Source of the DNA: Polyangiaceae bacterium
GTDB lineage: Bacteria > Myxococcota_A > Polyangia > Polyangiales > Polyangiaceae
Reading direction: 5' to 3'
Assembly: GCA_016933275.1 (NCBI GenBank)
Contig: JAFGBI010000234.1
Location: forward strand, 1-64,000
Length of the DNA: 64,000 nt
The first letter of the stretch is position 1. Every line of letters starts with the position of its first letter. The notes below the pieces were generated by a model. That model worked only from the letters and a program-made list of their open reading frames with translations, had not been told where the DNA came from and did not search any database. The position numbers and the translations under genes are program-made. Shown in pieces: positions 17,468 through 27,326 of this stretch.

Positions 17468-19441
17468 ATGACCACCCGTGCCGCTGAGCTACCCCCTTTC
17501 ACCCTGTTGGCACGTTCCTTCACGGGGATTACGCTGGCCACGGGATCCCTGCTGCTAGCGTTGACGCCGCTGGTGCTCGGCGAAGCGCCCGGTAGGTTCT
17601 TCATCAACAACAAGCTCCCGCTCGAGACCCGGCTCCAGGTGGTCGGGGCTTCCTGGGTCGGCGGCTGCGCGTTTGCTCTCCTGGCGCTCCTGATAACTCA
17701 CTTCCGCGCCGATCCGAACGCCGCCCGGGTGCGGCTCTCCAAGCTCATGGCCCCGCTGGTGGTGAGCTGCTTCGTGCCGGTGCTCTTCCAGCGCGAAGCC
17801 TGGACCGGGAAGGAGCTCTCCTTCCTGGCGTTCACGCTCGCCCTCGGTCTCGGCCTCGAACGCCTGTTGCGCCCAGCCGTCGAGGCGGTCCATCCGTGGC
17901 TCGAGCGGTCTTCGTTCCTCGGATCGAAAGCACATCGGATGGGTCGCTATCGAATCGTGCGCTGGTCGGCGGTGGCCATCGCGGCAGCGCTCGCGGGTGC
18001 CTACGTCTATCGGATCGGTCGGCTCACCAACGCCTGCCACGTCAAAATGACGACGATGAGCTCGGACCTGGCCGAGTACGACAACATGTTCTTCAATGCC
18101 CTGCACGGGCATCCCTTTCGTTCCCCCGCGATCGCCGGCCACCTGCAGGATTTCAGCACCCTCCAGGGCCACGCGGAATTCGGCCTCTACCTGTTGCTCC
18201 CGTTCTACTCCCTCTCCCCCGGCTCGGAGGCGTTGCTCTGGATCCAATCCGCCGTCGTGGGCCTGACGGCGATCCCGATCTTCCTCCTCGCTCGTGCTCG
18301 GCTGGGCAGCATCGGGGGACTCTGCTTCGCCGTTGCCTACCTGATGGCACCCGCGGTTCAGCAGCCCAATTTCTACGACTTTCACTTCACTTGCCTGGGC
18401 ATGTTCTTCGTGGCCTGGCTGCTCTTCTTCGCGACGACCTTGGCCCAGACGCCCCCTCGGGTCAGGCGGTGGCGCAGAGTCGGCCTCTACGTGACGCTGC
18501 TCCTGGCCTTCTTGTGCCGCGAGGACATGCCCATGGGAACCGGCGTGTTGGGCGCCTTCCTGGTGCTGAGCGGCCTCTTGGTGAGGGACGGGCTGGCGGT
18601 GGTGATCCTGTCCAGCATCTACTTCTTCTCCATGAAGTTTGCCATCATGCCCCTGTTCGGGACCTGGTGGTTTGACACCATGTACGAGGACCTCAAGGCG
18701 GAAGGCGCGAAGGGGTTCGGCGCGATCATCCTGACCATCCTCACCAATCCCTCTTTCACGCTACGTGCGATGCTCACGGAGCCCAAGCTCCTCTACGTCT
18801 TGCACATGACGGCGCCCGTCCTCGCGCTCTGGCTCCGGCGGCCGCTCTTCTGGCTGGCGTTCCTACCGGGAATGGTGGCGACGCTGCTCGTGACCAATCG
18901 ACCGCCGATGTACACGGCCTCCTTCCAGTACACCTACTTCTGGGTGCCGTACGTCTTCGCCGCTGCGATCCTGGCGACGCGCCGAGGTTTCCGGCGCTTC
19001 GCCGTGTGCGGAGCACTGGTGGTCTGTGCCGCGGCGTTGAGCCACCAGATGGGGGCTTTCCCGGCAGGGAAGAGCATCGTCGGAGGATTCGGCGTGAAGA
19101 CCTTCGCCGTCAGCCCCGCCGAACGGACCGAGTACGAGCAGCTTCGGTCGCTGATCACCAAGATCCCTCCCGAGGCGTCGGTGACAGCCACCGAGGTGGA
19201 AGGGCCACACGCCTCGGCACGACTGATCCTCTACAGCCTGAAGTACACGCTCGGGGTGGACCCCGACTATCTGCTGATCGGCCACGTGCGCCCGGGCGGC
19301 GAGGCCGAACACCTTCGCCAGGCGCTGGGATCGGGGAAGTACGGGGTCGTCGCGGAGGCAGGCCGCTTCGTTCTGGCGCAGCGCGGGGCCGACCCCAGGA
19401 ACAACGACGTGCTCTGGCGCAGGGTTGGGGGACGGCGGTAG
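17468..19441 (+). CDS. DUF2079-type polytopic membrane protein (GT-C-like)
   Basis: DLAEYDNMFFNALHGHPF, LLPFYSLSPGSEALLWIQS, PIFLLARARLG, YDFHFTCLGMFF, CREDMPMG. Confidence 0.82.
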   Translation: MTTRAAELPPFTLLARSFTGITLATGSLLLALTPLVLGEAPGRFFINNKLPLETRLQVVGASWVGGCAFALLALLITHFRADPNAARVRLSKLMAPLVVSCFVPVLFQREAWTGKELSFLAFTLALGLGLERLLRPAVEAVHPWLERSSFLGSKAHRMGRYRIVRWSAVAIAAALAGAYVYRIGRLTNACHVKMTTMSSDLAEYDNMFFNALHGHPFRSPAIAGHLQDFSTLQGHAEFGLYLLLPFYSLSPGSEALLWIQSAVVGLTAIPIFLLARARLGSIGGLCFAVAYLMAPAVQQPNFYDFHFTCLGMFFVAWLLFFATTLAQTPPRVRRWRRVGLYVTLLLAFLCREDMPMGTGVLGAFLVLSGLLVRDGLAVVILSSIYFFSMKFAIMPLFGTWWFDTMYEDLKAEGAKGFGAIILTILTNPSFTLRAMLTEPKLLYVLHMTAPVLALWLRRPLFWLAFLPGMVATLLVTNRPPMYTASFQYTYFWVPYVFAAAILATRRGFRRFAVCGALVVCAAALSHQMGAFPAGKSIVGGFGVKTFAVSPAERTEYEQLRSLITKIPPEASVTATEVEGPHASARLILYSLKYTLGVDPDYLLIGHVRPGGEAEHLRQALGSGKYGVVAEAGRFVLAQRGADPRNNDVLWRRVGGRR

Positions 19442-19465
19442 CGGCAGCCTGAACACCGCACCGCG

Positions 19466-21514
19466 TCAGCGTCCGATTCGGTCCAAGAATGCGGGGTTCT
19501 GCCCGGTGCCGTGGCCTCGACGAGCCAGGGCAAACGGCGGCTCGACCGCCACGATCCCGAAGGTCCCGCTGGTGAGCAGGCGCACGGTCGTCGGGTGCTC
19601 GTCGACGATGAAGTCCTGGCGCTCGCTCGGGACCAGGAGGTACTCGGCATCGAAGAGGCCGATCGTGAGGTTGTAGGCGTCCGGACGGTTGGTGACCTGG
19701 GGGGTGGTGAAGCCCGACGCCGCGATCTTCGCCCTGGGGGGCACCAGGGCCAGCAGCTTCGCCATCGCATCTCGGCGCCAGGCTCCCTCCGCGTCGATGC
19801 CGAACCGATAGTGAACCGGCCCCGCATAGACCGCCTGTCGCTGGAGCACGGCCCCGAACTGGTAGCTGATGGGAAGCGTCGCGCTCAGCATGCCGACCAC
19901 GGCAGCGGTCCGCGCTCGAGCCCACGGCTGGTCGACCGTGCGCTCGAGCGCCCACACCGCGCCAACCAGGAAGAACACCAGCGCATGCGCGCCGTACTGG
20001 AACCGAATATGGGCAACGGGGAGGTATTCCGTCGAAAGGAACGAGAAGACGAGCGTCGGCGCCGCCAGCACCAGGAAGATCGGCCGCCTCACCGGCAGGA
20101 AGAACAGCGGCAGCAGCAGCTGAAGGGAATAGACGAGCTTCTGCTCCTCCCACACCTGGATCAGGGTGAGGAGCGGATTGGTGAGGACCGTCTTGAGGAT
20201 CCCGCTCAATCCCACTTCCCCGGGAGGCAGGAGCTTGCGGTAGATGAAGACGAAGGACTCGGCGCCCGCAAACCGCGGCATGACGAGGAATCTCATCACC
20301 AGGAAGTACACCGCGCCCGCGGCGGCCACGATGAGTCCGGCACGGGGACGAGTGCCCGTCAGAGCGAGCGCCACCCCGAGGATCACGACCCAGGTGGCGA
20401 CGTCTTCCCGCACCGACAAGGTCAAGACGATGGCCAGCGCGGCCAGCACGTCGCGTCGAGTCTCCAGGAAATTCAGCGCCGCCCAGAGGAAGACCATGCC
20501 CAACGGCAGGAAGTGAAACTCGTAGAGATTGGCGTTGTGCACCGCTGGGTGCAGGAGATAGACGAGGGCGAAGGCCGCACCGAACCAACTTCCTACGTGG
20601 CGCCGAGCGAAACAGTATAGAGGCCAGGCCGCAGCGCCGATCAGAACCGATTGCGCCACGAGCAGCGAGTGCGCCCGCGGGTAGATCGCGTAGACCGGTG
20701 CCAGCACATAGGCGAAGAGCTCCGCGTGCACGCCGAAGTGACCACCTTCGGGCCCGAAGCGGGAGGACGATTTGAAGAAGGGCCCCCCGTGGACGAGGTT
20801 CCAGACGAGGTTATCGTAGATGCTCGTGTCGTAGCCAGTGCGCACACAGACGTGGAACGCCACCGTGTAGTACGAGAAATAGGCGACATAGCCGAGGATA
20901 CCCGCCGCCACCAGCAGGGTCGGCGCGCTCGGTGGTCGCCAGCGGCCCCGCCACCTCGGTCGGCATGGCCACCTCGGTCGACCCCACCACGGTCGGCACA
21001 GCCGACGCCAGAGCCGAGCCGGCGCGGTATCACCGCATGGCGCGGGCAGCGCCGCCGCCGCCAATCGAGTCGTACCGTAGGCCGCTAGCGAGAAGGCGGA
21101 GACCAGGCCCAGGAACAGGAGCGGCCGGGATCCCCAGATCGACCAGCGAAACAGGAACGGGATCACGCTAACGAGGAACAACGGCGAGACGACGCGAACA
21201 GCCGCGTAGAGACGGTGGCTCGACCGTGAAAGGGACCTTCGACCTCCTCGCCACGCGGCCAGCCCGAGGTAGAGGGCCGCCGCGAGCGCGAGGAACGCCG
21301 GTAGACCGACCATCGCCGCCAGCATCGTCTTCTGCGACATGGGCGACAGGCCGCCCTCTAGGAAAGCAGGGACCGGCTCGTCGATGAGCAGAAAGGCGCA
21401 GAAGAACCCGAGCGAGACGCCGCCGACGCCCGCGATGGCGAGGGCCCGAAACGCCACGGTGAGGGCCGGGAGGCTGGGCTCGACGAGGGTGGGCTCGGCG
21501 CGCTGGCAGGTCAT
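19466..21514 (-). CDS. DUF2079-type polytopic membrane protein (GT-C-like)
   Basis: YDTSIYDNLVWNLVHGGPFFKSS, HFGVHAELFAYVLAPVYAIYPRAHSLLVAQS, YEFHFLPLGMVF, VREDVATW. Start at 21514 preferred over 21745. Confidence 0.82.
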   Translation of the reverse strand: MTCQRAEPTLVEPSLPALTVAFRALAIAGVGGVSLGFFCAFLLIDEPVPAFLEGGLSPMSQKTMLAAMVGLPAFLALAAALYLGLAAWRGGRRSLSRSSHRLYAAVRVVSPLFLVSVIPFLFRWSIWGSRPLLFLGLVSAFSLAAYGTTRLAAAALPAPCGDTAPARLWRRLCRPWWGRPRWPCRPRWRGRWRPPSAPTLLVAAGILGYVAYFSYYTVAFHVCVRTGYDTSIYDNLVWNLVHGGPFFKSSSRFGPEGGHFGVHAELFAYVLAPVYAIYPRAHSLLVAQSVLIGAAAWPLYCFARRHVGSWFGAAFALVYLLHPAVHNANLYEFHFLPLGMVFLWAALNFLETRRDVLAALAIVLTLSVREDVATWVVILGVALALTGTRPRAGLIVAAAGAVYFLVMRFLVMPRFAGAESFVFIYRKLLPPGEVGLSGILKTVLTNPLLTLIQVWEEQKLVYSLQLLLPLFFLPVRRPIFLVLAAPTLVFSFLSTEYLPVAHIRFQYGAHALVFFLVGAVWALERTVDQPWARARTAAVVGMLSATLPISYQFGAVLQRQAVYAGPVHYRFGIDAEGAWRRDAMAKLLALVPPRAKIAASGFTTPQVTNRPDAYNLTIGLFDAEYLLVPSERQDFIVDEHPTTVRLLTSGTFGIVAVEPPFALARRGHGTGQNPAFLDRIGR

Positions 21515-21850
21515 GCAGTCGATCGGTGGCCTCCCTGAGGAGACCGTCCAGAAGCTGCGTTGGATCGGGACATGCCGCCCCGAAACCAACCACGACAACG
21601 AGAATAGCATGCGCCCCCGACAAAACTCGGCCCCTGCTTGGCGCCGATCGGGGCCATGGACCCGTTCGAGCCGAATTCGTGCCGCCTCGCGGGCGCATCG
21701 GCGGTGAAGCCCGCCGACCTCCGGCGGCTCGATGACGGTCCCCATGGCGGGTGGGGACCGCCCGTGGCTTCGACGCGTCGCACCCGAACGACGGCCAATG
21801 GCCGAGCCCGCCTCATGGTCGGGCTCGACCCGGCCCTTCCAAGAGACTCC

Positions 21851-22203
21851 CTAGAGCAGCAATCAGGTTGATTGCTGCGTCCAATCAACAACCCAAGCCG
21901 GCGGAGCCGGAACCAAACAGGCCAGGCCATCAGCGGTCAGCGGTCAGCGTTCAGGTAGAACGCGGAGACCTTGATCGCTGACGCCTGATTGCTGATAGCC
22001 ACGAGAACGCTGAGAGATTTTCTGCCGGATCCGGTCAAGATCACACCGCCAAGGGACTGGAACACCGAACCGGGAGCAGATCTCGCCAGAGGCGCCGCTG
22101 GAAGCGCGTCCTCGCCTCGCACGGACGCGTTTTCAGCGGCGCCGTTGCGATCGGCAACCTGATCGGTGGTCCACAGCTGCAATCAACCTGACAGCTGCGC
22201 TAG
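21851..22203. repeat. dispersed intergenic repeat, copy B (long form, + orientation; extra degenerate end on the right)
   Basis: CTAGAGCAGCAATCAGGTTGATTGCTGCGTC ... GGCAACCTGATCGGTGGTCCA followed by CAGCTGCAATCAACCTGACAGCTGCGCTAG (reverse-complement-like left end). Confidence 0.85.
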
Positions 22204-22348
22204 GGTCGAGGATCTCGGGATGTCGGTGTCGGGGCCTAGATCGAGGCGAAAGTCCGTGTCGATAATGGCGTGTCGACCGACGCGCTTCACCGCGGCCGCG
22301 CCCTCGCGCCATCTCGCCCGGCGGCCCTCCCCGCGTATACTCCGCGAC

Positions 22349-22645
22349 ATGATGACCGCTGCGCGTCGGATCGGGCTTCCGCTCGCCATCAACCTCGTGG
22401 CCCTCGTCGCTCTGTTCGGTGGTGCGTTCGTCGCCGCTCCATACGGCTGTGCCGGCGGCACCTCTGCCTATGTGTTCGGTGGGATCGGGGTCGTCCTGCT
22501 CGTCATGGCCGTGCCCATCGTCTTCGGGCGGAGGGAATTGGGGACGGCAATCGGCCTCGCGGGACTGAGTGCGCTCGTCGGTCTCACCACCTGGATTTCC
22601 GGCTTTTTCTTGGCGGATCTCCCGGTTATCTGTGCCTTGTTCTAA
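22349..22645 (+). CDS. small hypothetical membrane protein
   Basis: ~98 aa with three hydrophobic stretches from ATG 22349 in ORF 22166..22645. Confidence 0.55.
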   Translation: MMTAARRIGLPLAINLVALVALFGGAFVAAPYGCAGGTSAYVFGGIGVVLLVMAVPIVFGRRELGTAIGLAGLSALVGLTTWISGFFLADLPVICALF

Positions 22646-22776
22646 CTACCCGGACACGATCCGCGGCAACCAGGATCGCAAGCTAGACTGGACACGAACG
22701 GTCCGCCCCCCTCTCAGGCCATTCCTGAGCGAAGAGCAGTCGCCGAGCGACTCGCTCCACGCTAGGCTGCTCCACC

Positions 22777-24936
22777 ATGCGGCGACCGTGGTTGATTCGC
22801 ACCCCCGACGGTGACTTCGAGGCCAGGGTTGCACACCTTGGCGCGAGTCCCGCCGATCGGACCGCATCCGATCGGGCTTCGGCCTGGTTCAGCGCCGATT
22901 TCTCGCTCGCGAACGGCGAGCCCGATGCGCTGTCCAGCGTTCAGGAGCTCCGGCGAGTGGTCACGGGATCCCAAGGATCCTTCCTCGGCGATCGGGAAGA
23001 CGTCTTCGCCATCGCGGAGCTCCGTCGCTGGCTAGAGCAGGCTTGGCGAACCGGGCGAGTGGTCTTCACCCCCATCGCGAGGCCGGTCATCCGCGTGCTC
23101 CGTTCGGCAGCACCAGCCGTGGAGTTCGCGCCGCCACCCGCCTCCACCGACAGCTCGGCCCCAACCTACTTCGAGGTGCGCTTCGTCGACGAAATCGGCG
23201 AGGCCATCGCCGGACTCGAGGTGATCATCACGACCGAAGGGAAGGGGAACCCCGTGACGACCGATGGCGACGGCGTGGCCCGACTCGACGGCGTCACGTC
23301 CAGCTTCGCGAACGTGCGGGTAGCGAGCATCAGCAAGCTTGGTGAGATCGTCGAGCCGAGGTGGTCCACGGTGCGCGCCGGAGATCCTCCGACGGCCGCG
23401 CACCTTACCAGAGCGACCCTCGCCACTCTACCTTCTGGCATCGCCCTCGAGAGCGAGCAGCAGCATCTGGTCGTGATCGAGCCGCGGCGTGGCAAGCTCT
23501 TCATGGAGCTCTGGGACAAGGCTGGACGGGTGCGTCACGTGGGGTGTCGGTACCGCATCAGCGGTCCGACGAGCTTCGATGGAGAGACCGACGAGAACGG
23601 ACGTCTGCTTCACGAGGACGTCCCGCCAGGCGACTACGAGCTGACGTTGACGGTCGAGGTCGAGCTCGCGGGAGAGGTCACCTCCAACGACTACCAGAGC
23701 CCGGCCGTGGTTCTGGACGGAACCGAAGCCGAGCCGCACATCCGTCGCCTCGGCGTGGTCCCGCGGGTGATCATGGCTCGCGTGCGGGGACTGCTCTTCG
23801 ATCTCAACAAGTCCTTCCTCCTGCCTTCCGCGATCCCCGCCCTGCGGCGGATCCGCGACGTATACGCCACCAACAACCCGAGCGAGCTCTTGATCGTCGG
23901 GCATACAGATACGAGCGGGGAGCCCAACATCAACGATCCGCTCTCCGTCGAGCGCGCCGATACGGTCGCCGCCTTCTTGAAGGACGACGTCGACCCGTGG
24001 CTCGCCTGGTATGGCCAGGGGAAGCCCGTGTCCAAGCGGTGGGGCGCGACGGAGGATCTGATGATGATCCAGGCGATGGCCGACTACGGCACCAAGCCGG
24101 CCGATCTCGATCCGGTGAGCTGGTTTCAGAAGCGCCACAACAACAAGCCGGAATCCCACCGCCAGCCGATGAGCTCGCTGAAGGAGGACGGCATCCTGGG
24201 CCCGAGCACGCGCCGGCAGCTCGTGAGCGACTACATGGGATTGGATGGGGCCACCCTGGGAACCGAGAACGGGCTCGACATCCGCATCACCACCCACGGC
24301 TGCGGCGAGAACTTCCCGGTCGACGACACCGGGACCCAGCTCGACAGCGCGCCCGCGGATGACCGTCGAGACCAGCTCGACCGCCGCGTCGAGCTCTTCT
24401 TCTTCGATTCGGAATTCGGCATCGTGCCCCCGCCGCCGGGCAAGAACTCGCGCGCCGGGAGCACGGCGTACCCCGAGTGGCGGAAACGCGCGGAGCAGGA
24501 GCACTTCTTCGATGTCCTCGACCCGATGCGGCTATTGCGACTGCGGGTCCTGGTGCAAGGTGAGGTCCACGCCAGCGCCGCGTACCGCCTCTTCATCGAC
24601 GGTCAGCTGATCGGTGCCGGGGAGACGAACGAGGATGGCTACCTCGTGCTGCCGGTCCCCGTGGACGCCAGCGAGGCGCTCCTCGAGCTGCCGGCGGTCG
24701 GTCTTCGCCGGACGGTGTCGTTGGTGGCGAGCGAGGGATTCCCGAGCGTGGACACGCTGGAGGGGCAGCGGACTCGGCTCCATCAGCTCGGTCTCTACGT
24801 CGGACCGCTCACGGGGGATGCGGACGCAGCCTTCTCCGACGCCGTCGAGCGGTTCCGCGCCGAACGGAGCCTCGGACCAGGCACGGAGCTTGACTCTGCC
24901 GCCCAGCAGGAGCTGGCCGCAACCTACGGGAGCTAA
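22777..24936 (+). CDS. multidomain protein with OmpA-like and C-terminal peptidoglycan-binding-like domains
   Basis: OmpA-like GLLFDLNKSFLLPSAIPALRRI...ELLIVGHTDTSGEPNINDPLSVERADTVAAFL; C-terminal PG_binding_1-like HQLGLYVGPLTGDADAAFSDAVERFRAERSL. Confidence 0.75.
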   Translation: MRRPWLIRTPDGDFEARVAHLGASPADRTASDRASAWFSADFSLANGEPDALSSVQELRRVVTGSQGSFLGDREDVFAIAELRRWLEQAWRTGRVVFTPIARPVIRVLRSAAPAVEFAPPPASTDSSAPTYFEVRFVDEIGEAIAGLEVIITTEGKGNPVTTDGDGVARLDGVTSSFANVRVASISKLGEIVEPRWSTVRAGDPPTAAHLTRATLATLPSGIALESEQQHLVVIEPRRGKLFMELWDKAGRVRHVGCRYRISGPTSFDGETDENGRLLHEDVPPGDYELTLTVEVELAGEVTSNDYQSPAVVLDGTEAEPHIRRLGVVPRVIMARVRGLLFDLNKSFLLPSAIPALRRIRDVYATNNPSELLIVGHTDTSGEPNINDPLSVERADTVAAFLKDDVDPWLAWYGQGKPVSKRWGATEDLMMIQAMADYGTKPADLDPVSWFQKRHNNKPESHRQPMSSLKEDGILGPSTRRQLVSDYMGLDGATLGTENGLDIRITTHGCGENFPVDDTGTQLDSAPADDRRDQLDRRVELFFFDSEFGIVPPPPGKNSRAGSTAYPEWRKRAEQEHFFDVLDPMRLLRLRVLVQGEVHASAAYRLFIDGQLIGAGETNEDGYLVLPVPVDASEALLELPAVGLRRTVSLVASEGFPSVDTLEGQRTRLHQLGLYVGPLTGDADAAFSDAVERFRAERSLGPGTELDSAAQQELAATYGS

Positions 24937-24944
24937 CGGCATTC

Positions 24945-25799
24945 ATGACGATCCTACCGACCCCGCCGGTGCCGATGGACCTCTACGGGGCCACCTTGAA
25001 GCGCCCCGCCTGGATGAACGATCGAACGTGGTACGAGTTCCGGTTCCCCACCGGCCACGTCGGGTCTCTTGCCGTGGAGGCGCAGATCGTGCCACCGGAA
25101 GCGCTCGAGTACCTCGTGACGCAGCGACGAGCGCGGATGCTGGGCGGACCCGGCGTCCAGAGTCCGGACATCACGTCCTATCCGGGGCCATTCCCTGCTC
25201 GCGGGTTCTCTCTGCAGCCAAAAGGCACCGCGGAGACGATGTGCCTGGTCGCCCTCGCCACCCCGGGCCGCGCCACCACGATCCTCAGCACGGGAGCGGT
25301 GGGCCACGACCAGCAGCTGTCGGACTGGCTCGCCCGCGCCGCGGCGCTGCCTGCCACTTGCGTCCTCCGCCAACAGGAACGCCCCTTCTCCGTCCTGGGT
25401 CTCAGCCTCCCGCTGCCGGAGGACGCCATCCCGCCCCGCTCCTTCCAGCTTGGAGGCGAGCGATCGACGCTGGTCATCGACTGGGTGAAGCCGACGAGCG
25501 CGCCGCCCTCGGTAGATCCGGGGGAAGCCTTTTCGCTCGGCCCCGATGCCGGGGTCGAGGTGCGACCCGCGCAGCACTGGCACCGGCGAGACGGGTCGGT
25601 GGTGACCGACACGTGGACGGTCGATGCGCGGGGCGTCGTCGACGGCGATGCGGTCGACCTCTTCGTCGGAGGGGCGAGGGTCGTGAGGGAAGGGTCAGCG
25701 CTCGATATCTTCGCCAAGGCCGAAGCGAGCGATGCGCCTCGACTTCGCGCCGAATTCACCGCGATCGTGGTCTCCGTGCTCATGGAGGTGGCCTCGTGA
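24945..25799 (+). CDS. hypothetical protein, second gene of OmpA/lipase set
   Basis: 284-aa ORF 8 bp after the previous stop; its TGA overlaps the GTG of the next gene (GTGA). Confidence 0.7.
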   Translation: MTILPTPPVPMDLYGATLKRPAWMNDRTWYEFRFPTGHVGSLAVEAQIVPPEALEYLVTQRRARMLGGPGVQSPDITSYPGPFPARGFSLQPKGTAETMCLVALATPGRATTILSTGAVGHDQQLSDWLARAAALPATCVLRQQERPFSVLGLSLPLPEDAIPPRSFQLGGERSTLVIDWVKPTSAPPSVDPGEAFSLGPDAGVEVRPAQHWHRRDGSVVTDTWTVDARGVVDGDAVDLFVGGARVVREGSALDIFAKAEASDAPRLRAEFTAIVVSVLMEVAS

Positions 25800-27310
25800 C
25801 CCAAGGTCAGACCCACCTGCCCGAGACGGGACGTGCGGACACCCTAAACACCAACGTCGTACCCGTGATCCTCGTCCCCGGCGTCATGGGAACCCGCCTC
25901 TTCATGCGGGGGGCGGGTCCCAATTGGGACCCCGCCAACGCGCTGGAGATGCTAAAATGGGTAGCCTGCGACCAACGCCGGGTGGCCCACCTACTCGATG
26001 CCGGGACCCCCGCCGACATCGCGATCGATCTCGTCAAGGCCGCGCAGAAGGCCATCGTGCGTCGCGAAGCGCTCATCGAGTGCGCCCGTCGGAGCCTACC
26101 GCCAGGAACCAGCTCGACGGTGAGCAGGGTCTACACCGACCGAGGCTGGGGCCAGGTCGTCTGGGGCTTCTACGGCCCCGTCCTCATGGAGCTCGAGGAG
26201 CGGCTCAACATGGAGGGAAGCGGCAGCATGCTCCGCCCCGTCTATGCCGTCGGCTATGACTGGCGCCAGAGCAACCGCAACAGCGGCCGGCACCTGATCA
26301 ATCGGATCCGCGCCATCCTGGCGCGCCATCCCCCTGCCCAAAGGGCCATCATCGTCTCCCACAGCATGGGCGGGCTGGTGACGCGGTCGGCACTGCGAGA
26401 CGGAGCGGACCAGCTCCTGGTCGGGGTGGTGCACACCGTCATGCCGAGCGACGGCGCCACCGTCGCCTACCGGCGGTTCCAGACAGGAGCGGTCGCTGCC
26501 TTCGACGCCAACGGGTTCTTCGACATCCCGAGCCACGTGTTGCGCGGGATCATGGGCACCACCCGGCTCGAGTACGCCGTGACGCAAGCGCGCTCGCGGG
26601 GCCCACTGGAACTCCTCCCCGCAGACACGTACCCGGAGCCGTTCGTCACGTTCCAGGACGGGACCACGAACCGGAACGTCACGGACATCTTCAACGAATA
26701 CCTGCGCCAGGATCCCCCCGGCATCGTGCCCCGGGCTGGCGAGCACGATCCCGACCAGATCATCCCGACCGCGCCTCCGGTCGGGATGGGCGGTGCCTTC
26801 CCCGGCATGTTCGAGCCCATCGTCATCCCCGGCTTCCGGGCAGAACAGGCCGACGTCGACGCGCTCAGCCGGAGTCTGCGCCAAGCCCGTGACTTCCTTC
26901 GCTTCCTGCATGGGCCCGCGCCGACCGCGCATCCGCGCACAATCGTTCTGCTCGGTGACGAGCATACGACGGACCTGACCTTCAACTGGCAAGCCGCAAC
27001 GCCCAACGTGCGCGATCGGTTCAACGCCAAGGTGGGCCGAGGACCGCGCGGCGATGGAACGGTTCCCGCCGCCAGCGCCGAGTTCCGAGACGCCGCCCCG
27101 GCGCCCACCGATCGCGGCACCTACCCGGTGGAACACGCCGCCTGCTTCGCGGACCCCGTATTCCGGCTGGTGGTCGAGCTCGGGGTCCGGCGGCAGCTAT
27201 CGCAGGTCGGCGTGTTTCCACCCACGGCGCCGCCACCGCCACCACCGCCCACTGACGACGAGCTCGACGGGGGCGTAGACGACCTACCGGGTGGCGTCGG
27301 CGACGACTAG
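25796..27310 (+). CDS. alpha/beta-hydrolase lipase (PGAP1/LCAT-like) with acidic Pro-rich tail
   Basis: VVPVILVPGVMGTRLF, oxyanion/nucleophile region AIIVSHSMGGLVTRSAL, late VEHAACF. GTG start at 25796 in the frame of ORF 24614..27310. Confidence 0.8.
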   Translation: MTQGQTHLPETGRADTLNTNVVPVILVPGVMGTRLFMRGAGPNWDPANALEMLKWVACDQRRVAHLLDAGTPADIAIDLVKAAQKAIVRREALIECARRSLPPGTSSTVSRVYTDRGWGQVVWGFYGPVLMELEERLNMEGSGSMLRPVYAVGYDWRQSNRNSGRHLINRIRAILARHPPAQRAIIVSHSMGGLVTRSALRDGADQLLVGVVHTVMPSDGATVAYRRFQTGAVAAFDANGFFDIPSHVLRGIMGTTRLEYAVTQARSRGPLELLPADTYPEPFVTFQDGTTNRNVTDIFNEYLRQDPPGIVPRAGEHDPDQIIPTAPPVGMGGAFPGMFEPIVIPGFRAEQADVDALSRSLRQARDFLRFLHGPAPTAHPRTIVLLGDEHTTDLTFNWQAATPNVRDRFNAKVGRGPRGDGTVPAASAEFRDAAPAPTDRGTYPVEHAACFADPVFRLVVELGVRRQLSQVGVFPPTAPPPPPPPTDDELDGGVDDLPGGVGDD

Positions 27311-27326
27311 CCAGCCGTACCCGTCC

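Noticed and set aside
19511-20620. 369-aa plus-strand ORF opposite the third DUF2079 gene
   Set aside because: Charged, low-complexity shadow translation; the minus strand is a plausible polytopic membrane protein.
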